A DNA stretch of 64,000 bases from Actinacidiphila paucisporea (GCF_900142575.1 NZ_FRBI01000029.1:30896-94895); one strand, 5' to 3'. Numbered from the stretch's first letter, positions 1 to 9,274 are shown. Numbers and translations are program-made. The notes: generated by a model from the letters alone, not told the origin.

Positions 1-1687
1 CCGCCGCGCTGCCTCCCGGCATTCCGCGGGCTTCGGAATGTTGACCGCCGTCGTCCTGGCCGTCCTCCTCGTCACCGCCGCCCGTGGTCGGCGGACCGCC
101 GCGGGCGAGGTCAGCGTAGGAGTACAGCTCGGCGGGCCGGCAGCCGACCATGGCGGTGACCAGATGGCCGTCCGGCCGGATCAGCAGCACCGTGTGCGCC
201 GTTGCCCCCGGGTAGGTCTCGGCAACCAGCAGTTCCGCGGGAGTGGGCAGTGCGGCGACCGCCGACGCCAGCCGGGGCATCAACCCGGCCGTCAGCCAGT
301 GCCTGCTCTCCCACACCCCCGTGCCTGGCGCGATCAGGACCACCACCAGCCCCTGCCCCAGCCGGTCCCGCAACCGCCCGACCGTTCCGTCGAGCGAGGT
401 CACCTGCACATCGGCGACCTGCCCGCCCGGCGCCGTGTCGCATCCCGCCACCAGTGGGGACGCCCCGGACCTGCCGCCGCCCGACCGCGGCGCGGGCAGC
501 GCGAGCGGCGAGCGCCCGTAGACCCGGGAGGCGGCTGCCGCTCCCAGCCCCAGGTGGCTGTCGGTCAGCAGTTCCGCCTGCCCGCGCGCCGACCCGGACA
601 GCAGCGACTGCCGTACGGTCTGCCAGGTGCCGCTGGCCCGGAGCAGGGGAAGCACCTGGTCGGTGGCCCGCAGCCGGGCGCCGACCGCGCCGCGCCGCTC
701 GGCCTCGTAGCTGTTGAGCAGCAGCTTGGACGCACCGTCGTGCCAGGCGAGGGCCAGTTTCCAGGACAGGTTCTCGGCGTCCCGCAGACCCTCCTCGACG
801 CTCTGTGCGCCGAGCGCCCCCATCAGGTGCGCGGCGTCCCCGGCCAGGAAGGCCCGGCCGGACCGCCAGCGCCTGGCAAGCCGCTGGTGCACCGAGTAGT
901 CGGCGGAGCCCACCACCTCGTACGGCACGACGCTGCCGCACCACGTGGTGAGCGTGCCGCGCAGCCGCTCCACCAGGGCGTCAGGGGTCAGCGCACGGGC
1001 CTGTACCGGCAGCAGCCAGTCAAGCCGCCACAGCCCCTCGGGAAGCGGCCGCGCCGTCACCTCCTGCCCGGCGGGAGCGCCCGGCGGGTCGCGGTGCAGC
1101 AGGGCCACGCCCGGCTCGGGCAGTTCGGCGCGCACCACCGCCACGGCATGCCGGTCCACCGCCGTGCGGCCGGGGAAGCGCACCCCCAGCAGCTTGCGTA
1201 CCGTCGACCGCGGGCCGTCGCACCCGACCAGGTAACTGCCCCGCCACCAGGTCTCGTGCGAGCCGCTGGTGTGCACCGTGACCCCGCGCCCGTCCTGCTC
1301 CAGCGCGTCCACCCGGCAGCCGGCCACGATCCGCACGGAGCCGCACCGGAGCAGCGCCTGCCGCAGGCCGTTCTCCAGCCGGTGCTGTGCGATGTGCACC
1401 GGCGCGTCGTCGGCTCCGAAATCGATCCGCGCCACCTCGGCGCGCCGCCGTACGGTGCGCCAGCCGATCCAGGCGGCGCCCTCCTCGCGGGCGGCGGGGA
1501 AGCCCAGCCGCTCGACCAGCGCGACCTCCGCCGGCCCCAGCACCGCGGTACGCGACCGCCGCAACCCCTCGGCGTCGGCGATCACCTCCGATTCGTCCAG
1601 GAGGATGACGGGGACGTCGCGGCGGGCCAGCGCGAGGGCGAGGGTCAGGCCCACAGGGCCCGCCCCCGCGACGATCACCGGGTCCAT
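1..1687 (-). CDS. FAD-dependent aromatic-type monooxygenase (3' end outside window)
   Basis: The protein starts at the ATG complementary to 1685-1687 and is still open after 562 codons at the left edge. It has the class A flavoprotein monooxygenase signatures in order: an N-terminal dinucleotide-binding GAGPVG at residues 8-13, the GCDGPRS motif, and a GDAAHLM segment followed by an RDAENLSWKLA helix that binds FAD ribityl/phosphate. The C-terminal part resembles the thioredoxin-like tail of the PheA/TetX/pentachlorophenol-hydroxylase type enzymes. The expected role is NAD(P)H-dependent hydroxylation of an aromatic or polyketide-like substrate, which cannot be named from sequence. It is divergent from the downstream response regulator, with 289 bp between them. 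Start and family are secure; function is only at family level. Confidence 0.88.
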   Translation of the reverse strand, partial: MDPVIVAGAGPVGLTLALALARRDVPVILLDESEVIADAEGLRRSRTAVLGPAEVALVERLGFPAAREEGAAWIGWRTVRRRAEVARIDFGADDAPVHIAQHRLENGLRQALLRCGSVRIVAGCRVDALEQDGRGVTVHTSGSHETWWRGSYLVGCDGPRSTVRKLLGVRFPGRTAVDRHAVAVVRAELPEPGVALLHRDPPGAPAGQEVTARPLPEGLWRLDWLLPVQARALTPDALVERLRGTLTTWCGSVVPYEVVGSADYSVHQRLARRWRSGRAFLAGDAAHLMGALGAQSVEEGLRDAENLSWKLALAWHDGASKLLLNSYEAERRGAVGARLRATDQVLPLLRASGTWQTVRQSLLSGSARGQAELLTDSHLGLGAAAASRVYGRSPLALPAPRSGGGRSGASPLVAGCDTAPGGQVADVQVTSLDGTVGRLRDRLGQGLVVVLIAPGTGVWESRHWLTAGLMPRLASAVAALPTPAELLVAETYPGATAHTVLLIRPDGHLVTAMVGCRPAELYSYADLARGGPPTTGGGDEEDGQDDGGQHSEARGMPGGSAA

Positions 1688-1976
1688 GGAGCAGCCCCCG
1701 GAAGAAGTGCGGTCACAAAGCGTATGCAACCCACTGCGCCTGCCCACGTCAAGCGACAGTGGCACGTCGGCGCGGTGCGCCGACCTGCGCCCGGCGCATG
1801 CCGGTGGCATCGAACGGCGCCGGTGACGCGTACCGGCTCGGTAACGGTCGGCACCGTGAGCCGGTAGCCCCTTGACGCACCCCGGGCCGATCAGCGTGGA
1901 TTCGGTCACAGGGCCGGGCACGACCGGCCCGAACGGACGAGGCCGCACCTGGCAGGCCAGAAGGAGGAGACCGCAG

Positions 1977-2732
1977 ATGCGGCTGCTGCTGGTGGAGGAC
2001 GACGACCGGGTCGCCGCGGCCGTCTCCGCACTCCTCGGCAAGCACGGATTCGACGTCAAGCATGCCCGCAGCGGCGAGGAGGCGATCCAGGCGCTGCTTC
2101 CCGACGGCGGTCCGGCCTTCGACTGCGTCCTCCTCGACCTCGGCCTGCCCGACCAGGACGGTTTCGAGGTGTGCAGCCGCATCAGGCGCAGGACGGGCAC
2201 CCCGGTGATCATGGTCACCGCCCGCGCCGACGTCAGGTCCCGGATCCACGGTCTCAACCTGGGCGCCGACGACTACATCGTGAAGCCGTACGACACGGGG
2301 GAGCTGCTCGCCCGCATCCATGCCGTCAGCCGCCGGCCGCCCCTGGCCGCGGCCGGCCCCGTGTCGCCGGAGCAGCTGCCCGGCGCCGGGTCGGCAGCCG
2401 CTCCGGACAGCGCCGGGCCGGCCGCGCAGCGCACCCGGCTGCTGCTCGGCCCGATCGCCATCGAGCTGCCCACCCGGCGTGTCACCGTGGACGGCGCCCC
2501 GATCGTGCTGACCCGTAAGGAGTTCGACCTGCTGGCGCTGCTCGCCGGGCGGCCCGGCGTGGTCTTCCGCCGGGAGCAGATCATCAGCGAGGTGTGGCGG
2601 ACCGCATGGGAGGGTACGGGCCGCACCCTTGAGGTCCATGTCGCCTCGCTGCGCTCGAAGCTGCGTACCCCGGCCATGATCGAGACGGTCCGCGGTGTCG
2701 GCTACCGGCTCGTCGTACCGTCCGCCGGCTGA
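1977..2732 (+). CDS. OmpR/PhoB-family response regulator
   Basis: A 251-residue two-component response regulator. The receiver domain (about residues 1-118) has the acidic pocket VEDDD near the N-terminus, the phospho-acceptor Asp54 in LLDLGLPDQDG and the conserved Lys in VKPYD. After a Pro/Ala-rich linker of about 40 residues comes a winged-helix DNA-binding domain (about 150-250) with the typical LTRKEFDLLALL and GVGYRL motifs. The ATG at 1977 is chosen because AAGGAGGAG lies 7-15 bases upstream, although the frame is open earlier. It is followed after 23 bp by the cognate sensor kinase, so the two are almost certainly co-transcribed. Its regulon is unknown; the convergent TAXI protein is a possible partner. 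Confidence 0.95.
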   Translation: MRLLLVEDDDRVAAAVSALLGKHGFDVKHARSGEEAIQALLPDGGPAFDCVLLDLGLPDQDGFEVCSRIRRRTGTPVIMVTARADVRSRIHGLNLGADDYIVKPYDTGELLARIHAVSRRPPLAAAGPVSPEQLPGAGSAAAPDSAGPAAQRTRLLLGPIAIELPTRRVTVDGAPIVLTRKEFDLLALLAGRPGVVFRREQIISEVWRTAWEGTGRTLEVHVASLRSKLRTPAMIETVRGVGYRLVVPSAG

Positions 2733-2755
2733 CCCGGCCGCCCTGGTACCGCGCC

Positions 2756-4186
2756 GTGCGCTCCCGCCTGCTTCCGCTGCTGATCGTGCTGATGGCCGGT
2801 GTCCTGCTGGCCCTCGGCATCCCGCTGGCCGCGAGCCTGGCCGCCGCGCAGCAGCAGCGTGTGGTCGTCGACCGCATCGACGACACCACGCGCTTCGCCG
2901 CGCTCGCGCAGTTCGTCACCGCGCGCGACGAGCAGAAATCCGTCGTGGACAGCGTGGACGACGAAAGACTGCACACATTGCGCACGGAACTGGCCAGGTA
3001 CCAGCAGCTCTACGGCATCAGCGCCGGTGTCTTCTACCGTGACAGCGCCACCATGGCCGCGGCTCCCAAGAGCTGGCAGCTGCCCGCGGAGGGCGAACTC
3101 TACGACGCCTACGAGTCGGCGCTGCTGGGCCGCCGGGCCCACGACCCGGCGCAGGTGTGGCCCTGGCAGCACCGCAGGCTGGCCATCGCGTCGCCGATCG
3201 TGCGGGACGGCGACGTGGTGGCGGTCGTCGTCACCGACTCGCCGACCGGCGCCCTGCGCTCCCGCATCCTGCACGGCTGGATGCTGCTCGCGGCGGGTGA
3301 ACTCGCGGCCATGGTCATCGCAGTGCTGTGCGCGGTGCGGCTGACCGGCTGGGTGCTGCTGCCGGTGGCCACCCTCGACCGGGTCACCCACGACATCGCC
3401 ACCGGCCGGATGAAGTCCAGGGTCGGAGCGGCCGGCGGGCCGCCGGAACTGCGACGCCTGATCCGGTCGTTCAACGAGATGGCCGACAATGTCGAGGCCG
3501 TGCTCGACCAGCAGCGCGCCTTCGTCGCCGACGCCTCCCATCAGCTGCGCAATCCGCTGTCCGCACTGCTCCTGCGGATCGAACTGCTCGGCCTCGAATT
3601 GCCCGAGGGCCATACCGAGGCCGAGTCGGTCATGGAGGAGGGGCACCGGCTGGCACAGGTGCTCGACGATCTCCTGGGCCTGGCGCTCGCCGAGAATTCC
3701 GGCAGCCATCTGGCGGTCATGGACATCGCGGCCATGGCCCGTACGCGTACGGCCGCATGGCGGCCCGTCGCGGACCGGGCGGGCGTCGTCATGGACGTCG
3801 TCGCGTCGCCCGAGGGCGCCGCGGTGACCGGATGGGCCGATCCCGTCGCCCTGTCCAGTGCGCTGGACGCGGTGCTGGACAACGCCATCAAGTTCACCCC
3901 AGCCGGGGCCGCCGTCACGGTCGTGGTGGCGGCGGAGGGCGACAGTGCCACAGTCGTGGTGGCCGACAGCGGTCCGGGCCTCGCGGACGAGGAGCTGTCC
4001 AGGGTCGGCGACCGCTTCTGGCGCAGCGCCCGGCATCAGAATGTGCAGGGTTCCGGGCTCGGCCTGTCCATCGCCAAGGCACTGCTCAGCCAGGGCGGCG
4101 GCGCCATCGCGTACCGCCACCACGATCCGTCCGGCCTCGAGGTCACCCTCCGCGTGCCGCGCGCGGCACCGGCCGTGGCCGCCTAG
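2756..4186 (+). CDS. HAMP-domain sensor histidine kinase
   Basis: A 476-residue membrane sensor kinase partnered with the regulator just upstream. A first hydrophobic segment (about residues 5-30) and a second (about 178-205) bracket an extracytoplasmic sensing region of about 145 residues. A HAMP linker follows, then the H-box ASHQLRNPLS with phospho-accepting His262. The ATPase part has the N box (DNAIKF), G1 (DSGPGL) and G2 (GSGLGLSIAK). The start is GTG at 2756, the first codon of the hydrophobic N-terminus. The gene converges on the TAXI solute-binding gene with only 30 bp between the stop codons. The ligand is unknown. The domain assignment is firm. Confidence 0.95.
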   Translation: MRSRLLPLLIVLMAGVLLALGIPLAASLAAAQQQRVVVDRIDDTTRFAALAQFVTARDEQKSVVDSVDDERLHTLRTELARYQQLYGISAGVFYRDSATMAAAPKSWQLPAEGELYDAYESALLGRRAHDPAQVWPWQHRRLAIASPIVRDGDVVAVVVTDSPTGALRSRILHGWMLLAAGELAAMVIAVLCAVRLTGWVLLPVATLDRVTHDIATGRMKSRVGAAGGPPELRRLIRSFNEMADNVEAVLDQQRAFVADASHQLRNPLSALLLRIELLGLELPEGHTEAESVMEEGHRLAQVLDDLLGLALAENSGSHLAVMDIAAMARTRTAAWRPVADRAGVVMDVVASPEGAAVTGWADPVALSSALDAVLDNAIKFTPAGAAVTVVVAAEGDSATVVVADSGPGLADEELSRVGDRFWRSARHQNVQGSGLGLSIAKALLSQGGGAIAYRHHDPSGLEVTLRVPRAAPAVAA

Positions 4187-4216
4187 CGGCGCGGACCCCC
4201 GCAATGGACGGGACGG

Positions 4217-5233
4217 CTACGGCTTGACCGAGCGGTAGTAGCGCTCGGCGCCCGCATGCAGCGGCAAGGGGTCGGTGAAGACCGCTGTCCGCAGATCCAC
4301 CAGCTGGGCGGCGTGCACGACACTCCCGATCGCGTCCCGGCTGTCGATCACCGCCCGGGTCAGCCGCTGCACCAGCCCGGCGTCGGCGCGGTCCGTGGTG
4401 ATCAGCAGATTGGCCACCGCGACTGTGGACACCGCCTTGCCGTCCTGCGCCGCCGGATAGGCGTCGGCCGGCATCACCGCCTGCCGGTAGTAGGCCATGT
4501 CGGCGCCCATAGCGTGCAGCGGGGCGACCAGGTCCCCGAGTTGCACGAGCCTGATCCGTGCCACGGGAGTCGCCATCGCGGAGACCGCGGCGGTCGGCAG
4601 CCCGCCGGACCAGAAGAACGCGTCGAGCCGGCCGTCGAGCAGCATCGCGGGCGCCTGGTCGATGCCGATCGGCTCGGCTGTGACGTCCCTGTTCATGTCC
4701 ATGCCCGCCGCGGCGAACAGGCGCCGGGTGATGAGGTTGACGCCGGAGTCCGCCTGCCCCACCCCGACCGTCATATGGCGCAGGTCGCGGATCGAGCGCA
4801 CCGGCGAGTCACGCGGTACGACCAGTTGCATGTAGTCGTCGTAGAGCCGCGCGACAGCCCGCAGCCCTGACTTCCCCGGGCCGTCGTAACTGGCCACCGC
4901 GTCGGCCGCCGCGATGGTGAAGTCGGCCCGCCCCGAGGCGACCCGCTTGATGTTGTCCACGGATCCCTCCGTGTGCACCAGCGCGACGTCGACCCCGGGC
5001 AGCGCCGTCCGCAGGTCGCTCTGCAGCAGCATGCCGTACTTCTCGTACACACCGTTGGCGACGCCCGTGGCGAAGGACAGCGGCACTCGCGGGTAGCCGG
5101 GGCCGCCGGACGGGACCAGCCACCACAGCAGGAGCGCCAGCGCCGACGCGGCGGCCAGCGCGGTCTGCAGCACTCGCCGGCGCCGGGCACGGCGGCTCTG
5201 CGGCCACAGGATGCCGAGGCGGGGGAGGTCCAT
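4217..5233 (-). CDS. TAXI-family (TRAP-type) solute-binding protein
   Basis: A 338-residue extracytoplasmic binding protein of the TAXI type (TRAP transporter-associated extracytoplasmic immunogenic proteins, NMT1-like fold). After a basic N-terminus (RRARRRR) a single hydrophobic helix (about residues 23-42) looks like an uncleaved anchor or signal, with no clear lipobox. Family hallmarks are FATGVANGVYEKYG near the start of the mature domain, the SVDNIKRVASGRADF segment and VGVGQADSGVNL. No TRAP membrane subunit lies beside it, so import through a fused DctQM subunit would need a partner elsewhere. It is convergent with the two-component genes, and a role as ligand-capturing accessory to that sensor is inference. 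The start ATG (complement of 5231-5233) has only a weak ribosome-binding site. Confidence 0.88.
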   Translation of the reverse strand: MDLPRLGILWPQSRRARRRRVLQTALAAASALALLLWWLVPSGGPGYPRVPLSFATGVANGVYEKYGMLLQSDLRTALPGVDVALVHTEGSVDNIKRVASGRADFTIAAADAVASYDGPGKSGLRAVARLYDDYMQLVVPRDSPVRSIRDLRHMTVGVGQADSGVNLITRRLFAAAGMDMNRDVTAEPIGIDQAPAMLLDGRLDAFFWSGGLPTAAVSAMATPVARIRLVQLGDLVAPLHAMGADMAYYRQAVMPADAYPAAQDGKAVSTVAVANLLITTDRADAGLVQRLTRAVIDSRDAIGSVVHAAQLVDLRTAVFTDPLPLHAGAERYYRSVKP

Positions 5234-5362
5234 GCCCCGCGATCCTGCCAGGCCGCGCCGATACGCGGAAGGGCCGGTGGACACGGGCGGGGGCCGGTGG
5301 CCCGCGGGCGTCGGAAGGCGGAGGCGACACCGCCCGGGAACCACGTACTCTGGTGGATTGTT

Positions 5363-6856
5363 ATGAGCGCGCGTACTTACGAGGTCCGCACCTACGGGTG
5401 CCAGATGAACGTCCACGACTCCGAGCGGCTGTCCGGCCTGCTGGAAGGCGCCGGCTATGTGCGGGCGCCGGAGGGCGCCGACGGGGCGGACGTCGTCGTC
5501 TTCAACACCTGTGCGGTGCGGGAGAACGCCGACAACCGGCTCTACGGCAACCTCGGCCAGCTGGTGCCGAAGAAGGCCGCCCGCCCCGGCATGCAGATCG
5601 CCGTGGGCGGCTGCCTGGCGCAGAAGGACCGCGACACGATCGTGAAGCGGGCGCCCTGGGTCGACGTCGTGTTCGGCACCCACAACATCGGGCAGCTGCC
5701 GGTGCTGCTGGAGCGGGCCAGGATCGCCGAAGAGGCCCAGGTCGAGATCGTCGAGTCGCTGGAGACCTTCCCCTCCACGCTGCCGTCCCGCCGCGAGTCC
5801 GCGTATGCCGCCTGGGTCGCGATCTCCGTGGGCTGCAACAACACCTGCACCTTCTGCATCGTGCCCGCGCTGCGCGGCAAGGAGAAGGACCGGCGGCCCG
5901 GCGATGTGCTGGCCGAGGTCGAGGCGCTGGTCGCCGAGGGCGTCATCGAGGTCACCCTGCTCGGCCAGAACGTCAACGCCTACGGCTCCGACATCGGCGA
6001 CCGCGAGGCCTTCGGTAAGCTGCTGCGGGCCACCGGCGCGGTCGAGGGACTGGAGCGGATCCGCTTCACCTCCCCGCACCCGCGTGATTTCACCGACGAC
6101 GTGATCGCGGCGATGGCGGAGACGCCGACCGTGATGCACCAGCTGCACATGCCGCTGCAGTCGGGCTCGGACCGGGTGCTCAAGGCGATGCGCCGGTCGT
6201 ACCGGCAGGATCGTTACCTCGGCATCATCGAGAAGGTGCGGGCCGCGATGCCCGACGCCGCGCTCACCACCGACATCATCGTGGGCTTCCCCGGCGAGAC
6301 CGAGGAGGACTTCGAGCAGACCCTGCACGTGGTGCGCGAGGCGCGCTTCGCACAGGCCTTCACCTTCCAGTACAGCAAGCGGCCCGGCACCCCCGCCGCG
6401 GAGATGGACGGCCAGATCCCCAAGGCCGTCGTCCAGGAGCGCTACGAGCGGCTGGTCGCCCTCCAGGAGGAGATCTCCTGGGAGCAGAACAAGACGCAGC
6501 TCGGCCGCACCCTCGAAGTGCTGGTCGCCGAGGGCGAGGGCCGCAAGGACGACGCGACCCGCCGGCTGTCGGGACGTGCGCCCGACAACCGCCTGGTGCA
6601 CTTCGAGCGCCCGGAGGGGCAGCAGGTCAGGCCGGGCGACATGGTGACCGTCGAGATCACCTACGCGGCACCGCACCACCTGCTCGCCGAGCGCCCCGCG
6701 CTGTCCGTGCGCCGTACGCGGGCCGGTGACGCGTGGGAGCGGCGCACCGCGGCCGCTGCGCCGCAGTCGGCCGGCGTGATGCTCGGGCTGCCGACGATCG
6801 GGGCGCCCGCGTCGGCGGAGTCGATGGCCGGCACCGGGGGCTGCGCGGTCGACTGA
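5363..6856 (+). CDS. miaB: tRNA-2-methylthio-N6-dimethylallyladenosine synthase MiaB
   Basis: A 497-residue radical-SAM methylthiotransferase that adds the 2-methylthio group to i6A37 of tRNAs reading U-starting codons. The N-terminal UPF0004 domain carries three Cys residues (Cys13 in YGCQMN, then NTCAVRE and GGCLAQ) for the auxiliary [4Fe-4S] cluster. The radical-SAM motif CNNTCTFC gives Cys158, Cys162 and Cys165. The C-terminal part ends in a TRAM RNA-binding domain, followed by a low-complexity tail of about 60 residues. The ATG at 5363 opens directly on the conserved RTYEVRTYGCQMN stretch. It shares its pathway with miaA 1.4 kb downstream, which makes its substrate. Confidence 0.97.
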   Translation: MSARTYEVRTYGCQMNVHDSERLSGLLEGAGYVRAPEGADGADVVVFNTCAVRENADNRLYGNLGQLVPKKAARPGMQIAVGGCLAQKDRDTIVKRAPWVDVVFGTHNIGQLPVLLERARIAEEAQVEIVESLETFPSTLPSRRESAYAAWVAISVGCNNTCTFCIVPALRGKEKDRRPGDVLAEVEALVAEGVIEVTLLGQNVNAYGSDIGDREAFGKLLRATGAVEGLERIRFTSPHPRDFTDDVIAAMAETPTVMHQLHMPLQSGSDRVLKAMRRSYRQDRYLGIIEKVRAAMPDAALTTDIIVGFPGETEEDFEQTLHVVREARFAQAFTFQYSKRPGTPAAEMDGQIPKAVVQERYERLVALQEEISWEQNKTQLGRTLEVLVAEGEGRKDDATRRLSGRAPDNRLVHFERPEGQQVRPGDMVTVEITYAAPHHLLAERPALSVRRTRAGDAWERRTAAAAPQSAGVMLGLPTIGAPASAESMAGTGGCAVD

Positions 6857-6950
6857 GCGCAGGTCGTCGAAGGAGGCTGGAGCGGTCGGCGTCCGCAGGC
6901 CCGAGGCGGACGCGGGGGCGCTGCCGGGCGCCGGCGGTAAGGTGTCGATC

Positions 6951-7679
6951 ATGCTGGTCGCCGCTGCCGTCTGCCCCTGCCCGCCGCTGCTGGTGCCCGA
7001 GGTGGCGGTCGGGGCCGCACCAGAACTGGACGCGCTGCGAGACGCCTGCGGGGACGCTGTCGGGGTGCTGGCCGCGTCCCGGCCCGACCTCCTGGTGGCC
7101 GTGGGGCCGGCCGAACTGCCGGCCAGCGGCGCCTTTCCCGCGGGTACCCGCGGGTCCTTCCGCCAGTTCGGCGTCGCACTGGAGGTGCGGCTCGGCAGCG
7201 CGGGGGAGACCGACGGTGACAATGGCCCGGCCGATGATCTGCGCCTGCTGCCGCCCTCGCTGGCCGTGGCCGCCTGGCTGCTGCGCGGCTGGCACGCGAG
7301 CCCGGTGCAGGGCCTGGGAGTGGGGGAGCAGCTGGCACCCGACCGCTGCGCCGCCGCCGGGCAGGACGTCGCCGCGTCGGCGGGGCGGGTCGCACTGCTG
7401 GTGATGGGCGACGGCAGTGCCTCCCGTACGGTCAAGGCGCCGGGCTACCTGGACGACCGCGCCGAGGGTTTCGACGCGTCCGTCGCCGCCGCGCTCGCCG
7501 CGGCCGACACCGAGGCGCTGGCCGGGCTCGATCCCGAGTTGGCGCAGGGAGTACGCGCCGCCGGCCGGGCACCCTGGCAGGTGCTGGCCGGCGCGGCTCG
7601 CGGCGCCGGCCTCGGCGGGCAACTGCTGTACGAGGAGGCGCCCTACGGCGTCGGATACTTCGTGGCCGGCTGGACATAG
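6951..7679 (+). CDS. Class III extradiol dioxygenase LigB-like protein
   Basis: A 242-residue protein of the type annotated in actinobacteria as class III extradiol ring-cleavage dioxygenase, subunit B-like. The N-terminus (AAAVCPCPPLLVPEV) and the later LVMGDGSASR and EAPYGVGYFVAGW segments fit that fold. Several metal-ligand histidines of true LigB enzymes are not obvious, so catalytic activity is doubtful. An in-frame GTG at 6942 is a possible alternative start; ATG 6951 is preferred because homologous proteins begin with this MLVAAAVCP stretch. The gene sits between miaB and a small antitoxin-like gene, and a strong hairpin follows its stop. Confidence 0.75.
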   Translation: MLVAAAVCPCPPLLVPEVAVGAAPELDALRDACGDAVGVLAASRPDLLVAVGPAELPASGAFPAGTRGSFRQFGVALEVRLGSAGETDGDNGPADDLRLLPPSLAVAAWLLRGWHASPVQGLGVGEQLAPDRCAAAGQDVAASAGRVALLVMGDGSASRTVKAPGYLDDRAEGFDASVAAALAAADTEALAGLDPELAQGVRAAGRAPWQVLAGAARGAGLGGQLLYEEAPYGVGYFVAGWT

Positions 7680-7711
7680 CCGCCGGTCAGGCCGCGAGCG
7701 CCGACCCACGT

Positions 7712-7747
7712 GGACGGGCCGCGGAAGGTGGAATTCCGCGGCCGTCC
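7712..7747. terminator. Hairpin terminator between convergent genes
   Basis: GGACGG and CCGCGGAA pair with TTCCGCGG and CCGTCC around a 7-nt loop, with a single bulged G in the left arm. It lies between the convergent stops of the LigB-like gene and the antitoxin-like gene, so it may serve both strands. No U-tract follows, as is usual in Streptomyces. Confidence 0.7.
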
Positions 7748-7811
7748 GGTCTCACCCGCCGTATGCCACGCCGCTTGCGGCGGGGACGGCACTCACCGGG
7801 GTAAGCGGGTG

Positions 7812-8051
7812 TCAGACTGTGCCGCCGGTGTCCCGGCCGCCGCCCTCGCCGCCGAGCTTGTCCGCTGCGTCCCTCGCCTTGTCGGCGCCGGTGTCGATCT
7901 TCTCGGAATACTTGCCGCCGGTCTTCGAGTCCGCGGTCCGCGCCGCCTTGTCGATTCCCGAGTCGACCTTGTCAGGATGCTGCCGGGCCATGTCACCGGC
8001 CTTGTCCTTCGCCAGGCCGAGCTTGTCCTTGAGCGTGTCCATGAAGCTCAT
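7812..8051 (-). CDS. MT0933/Rv0909-type antitoxin-like small protein
   Basis: A 79-residue, highly charged, helical protein (MSFMDTLKDKLG, then repeated KDKAGD/DKAARTA-type segments and a Gly-rich tail). This is typical of the MT0933-like antitoxin family of actinobacteria; Rv0909 of M. tuberculosis is the named member as I recall. GAGGAAGG lies just upstream of the ATG (complement of 8049-8051). No toxin-like SRPBCC partner is adjacent, so either it works with a toxin elsewhere or, like many Streptomyces paralogues, it has another role resembling CsbD/stress-type helical proteins. Confidence 0.72.
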   Translation of the reverse strand: MSFMDTLKDKLGLAKDKAGDMARQHPDKVDSGIDKAARTADSKTGGKYSEKIDTGADKARDAADKLGGEGGGRDTGGTV

Positions 8052-8245
8052 CTGGCACCTTCCTCGAATGATGCGACCAGGGCGGCTGACCTGCGCCATC
8101 CGCGACCAGATAGCCGCAAAACACCACAAGCATCGCGAAATGCCCTTCGCTCCCAGACGATACCCGCGCCGGCGTGAATGCGCGCTGCCTGGCCCGCGGC
8201 CCCCGTGGATCGAGGTCGGTACCGGATGTTTGGGAGACTGATCGT

Positions 8246-9169
8246 GTGAAGAACCGTGTGATCGCCGTCGTCGGCCCCACCGCAGCCGGAAAATCGGACC
8301 TCGGTGTCGCTCTGGCCCGGATTCTGGGCGGCGAGGTGATCAACGCCGACTCCATGCAGCTCTACCGCGGCATGGACATCGGCACCGCCAAACTTCCGCC
8401 CGACGAGCGGCACGGCGTGCCGCACCACCTGCTGGACATCTGGGACGTGACGCAGGCCGCCAACGTCGCCGACTATCAGCGGCTGGCCCGCGCCGAGATC
8501 GACCGCCTGCACGCGGCGGACCGGGTACCGGTGCTGGTCGGCGGCTCCGGGCTGTACGTGCGCGCGGCCATCGACCCGCTGGAATTCCCGGGCACCGACG
8601 CCGCCGTCCGCGCCCGGATCGAGGCCGAACTCGAGCTGCGCGGCCCGGGCGCCCTGCACGCCCGGCTGGCCGCCGTCGACCCGGCCGCGGCCCGGGCGAT
8701 CCTGCCGAGCAACGGCCGCCGGATCGTCCGCGCCCTTGAGGTGGTCGAGATCACCGGTCGACCCTTCACAGCCAATCTCCCCCAGGTGGAGGCGCAGCAG
8801 CCGGTCTACGACACCGTGCAGATCGGACTCGACATCCCCCGGCCGCTGCTCGACGAACGCATCGCGCTGCGGGTCGACCGCATGTGGGGGGCCGGCCTCG
8901 TCGCCGAGGTCCGCGCCCTCGAGGCCGTCGGGCTGCGCGAGGGTCGCACCGCCTCCCGCGCCCTCGGCTACCAGCAGGTGCTCGCCGCGCTCGCCGGGGA
9001 GTGCACCGAGGAGCAGGCACGCGCGGACACCGTGCGGGCCACGAAACGCTTCGCACGGCGGCAGGATTCGTGGTTCCGACGCGACGGCCGTGTGCACTGG
9101 CTCACCGCCCAGGGCGAAGAACTCACCGACCGTGCGCTGACGTTGCTCGGAGAAGCGGTCACAGCCTGA
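8246..9169 (+). CDS. miaA: tRNA dimethylallyltransferase MiaA
   Basis: A 307-residue enzyme that transfers the dimethylallyl group to A37 of tRNA, the step before MiaB. The P-loop GPTAAGKS occupies residues 10-17, followed by the ADSMQLYRGMDIGTAK segment that recognises the prenyl donor and the catalytic region, and later the tRNA-contacting RALGYQQVL and KRFARRQDSWFRR motifs. The GTG at 8246 is chosen because GGGAGA lies just upstream and only two residues precede the conserved RVIAVVGPT; the frame is open further upstream without a better start. It is followed by a hypothetical membrane protein and dapF on the same strand. Confidence 0.97.
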   Translation: MKNRVIAVVGPTAAGKSDLGVALARILGGEVINADSMQLYRGMDIGTAKLPPDERHGVPHHLLDIWDVTQAANVADYQRLARAEIDRLHAADRVPVLVGGSGLYVRAAIDPLEFPGTDAAVRARIEAELELRGPGALHARLAAVDPAAARAILPSNGRRIVRALEVVEITGRPFTANLPQVEAQQPVYDTVQIGLDIPRPLLDERIALRVDRMWGAGLVAEVRALEAVGLREGRTASRALGYQQVLAALAGECTEEQARADTVRATKRFARRQDSWFRRDGRVHWLTAQGEELTDRALTLLGEAVTA

Positions 9170-9274
9170 TCACGTGATGGCATCGGGACGCTCCGGCGTC
9201 CCGGACCAGCCCTCCGACCGTGCCATCATCGAGCATCTAGCTACGGTGTCGGAGACTCGGGAGGGCGCGTGGCG

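Noticed and set aside
38..1867. A 609-codon plus-strand frame at the left edge
   Set aside because: It is antisense to the FAD monooxygenase, whose motifs are clear on the minus strand. High GC leaves few stop codons in other frames.
5234..7435. Long minus-strand frame continuing upstream of the TAXI gene across miaB
   Set aside because: It is out of register with any domain and antisense to miaB; only the part below 5233 is real.
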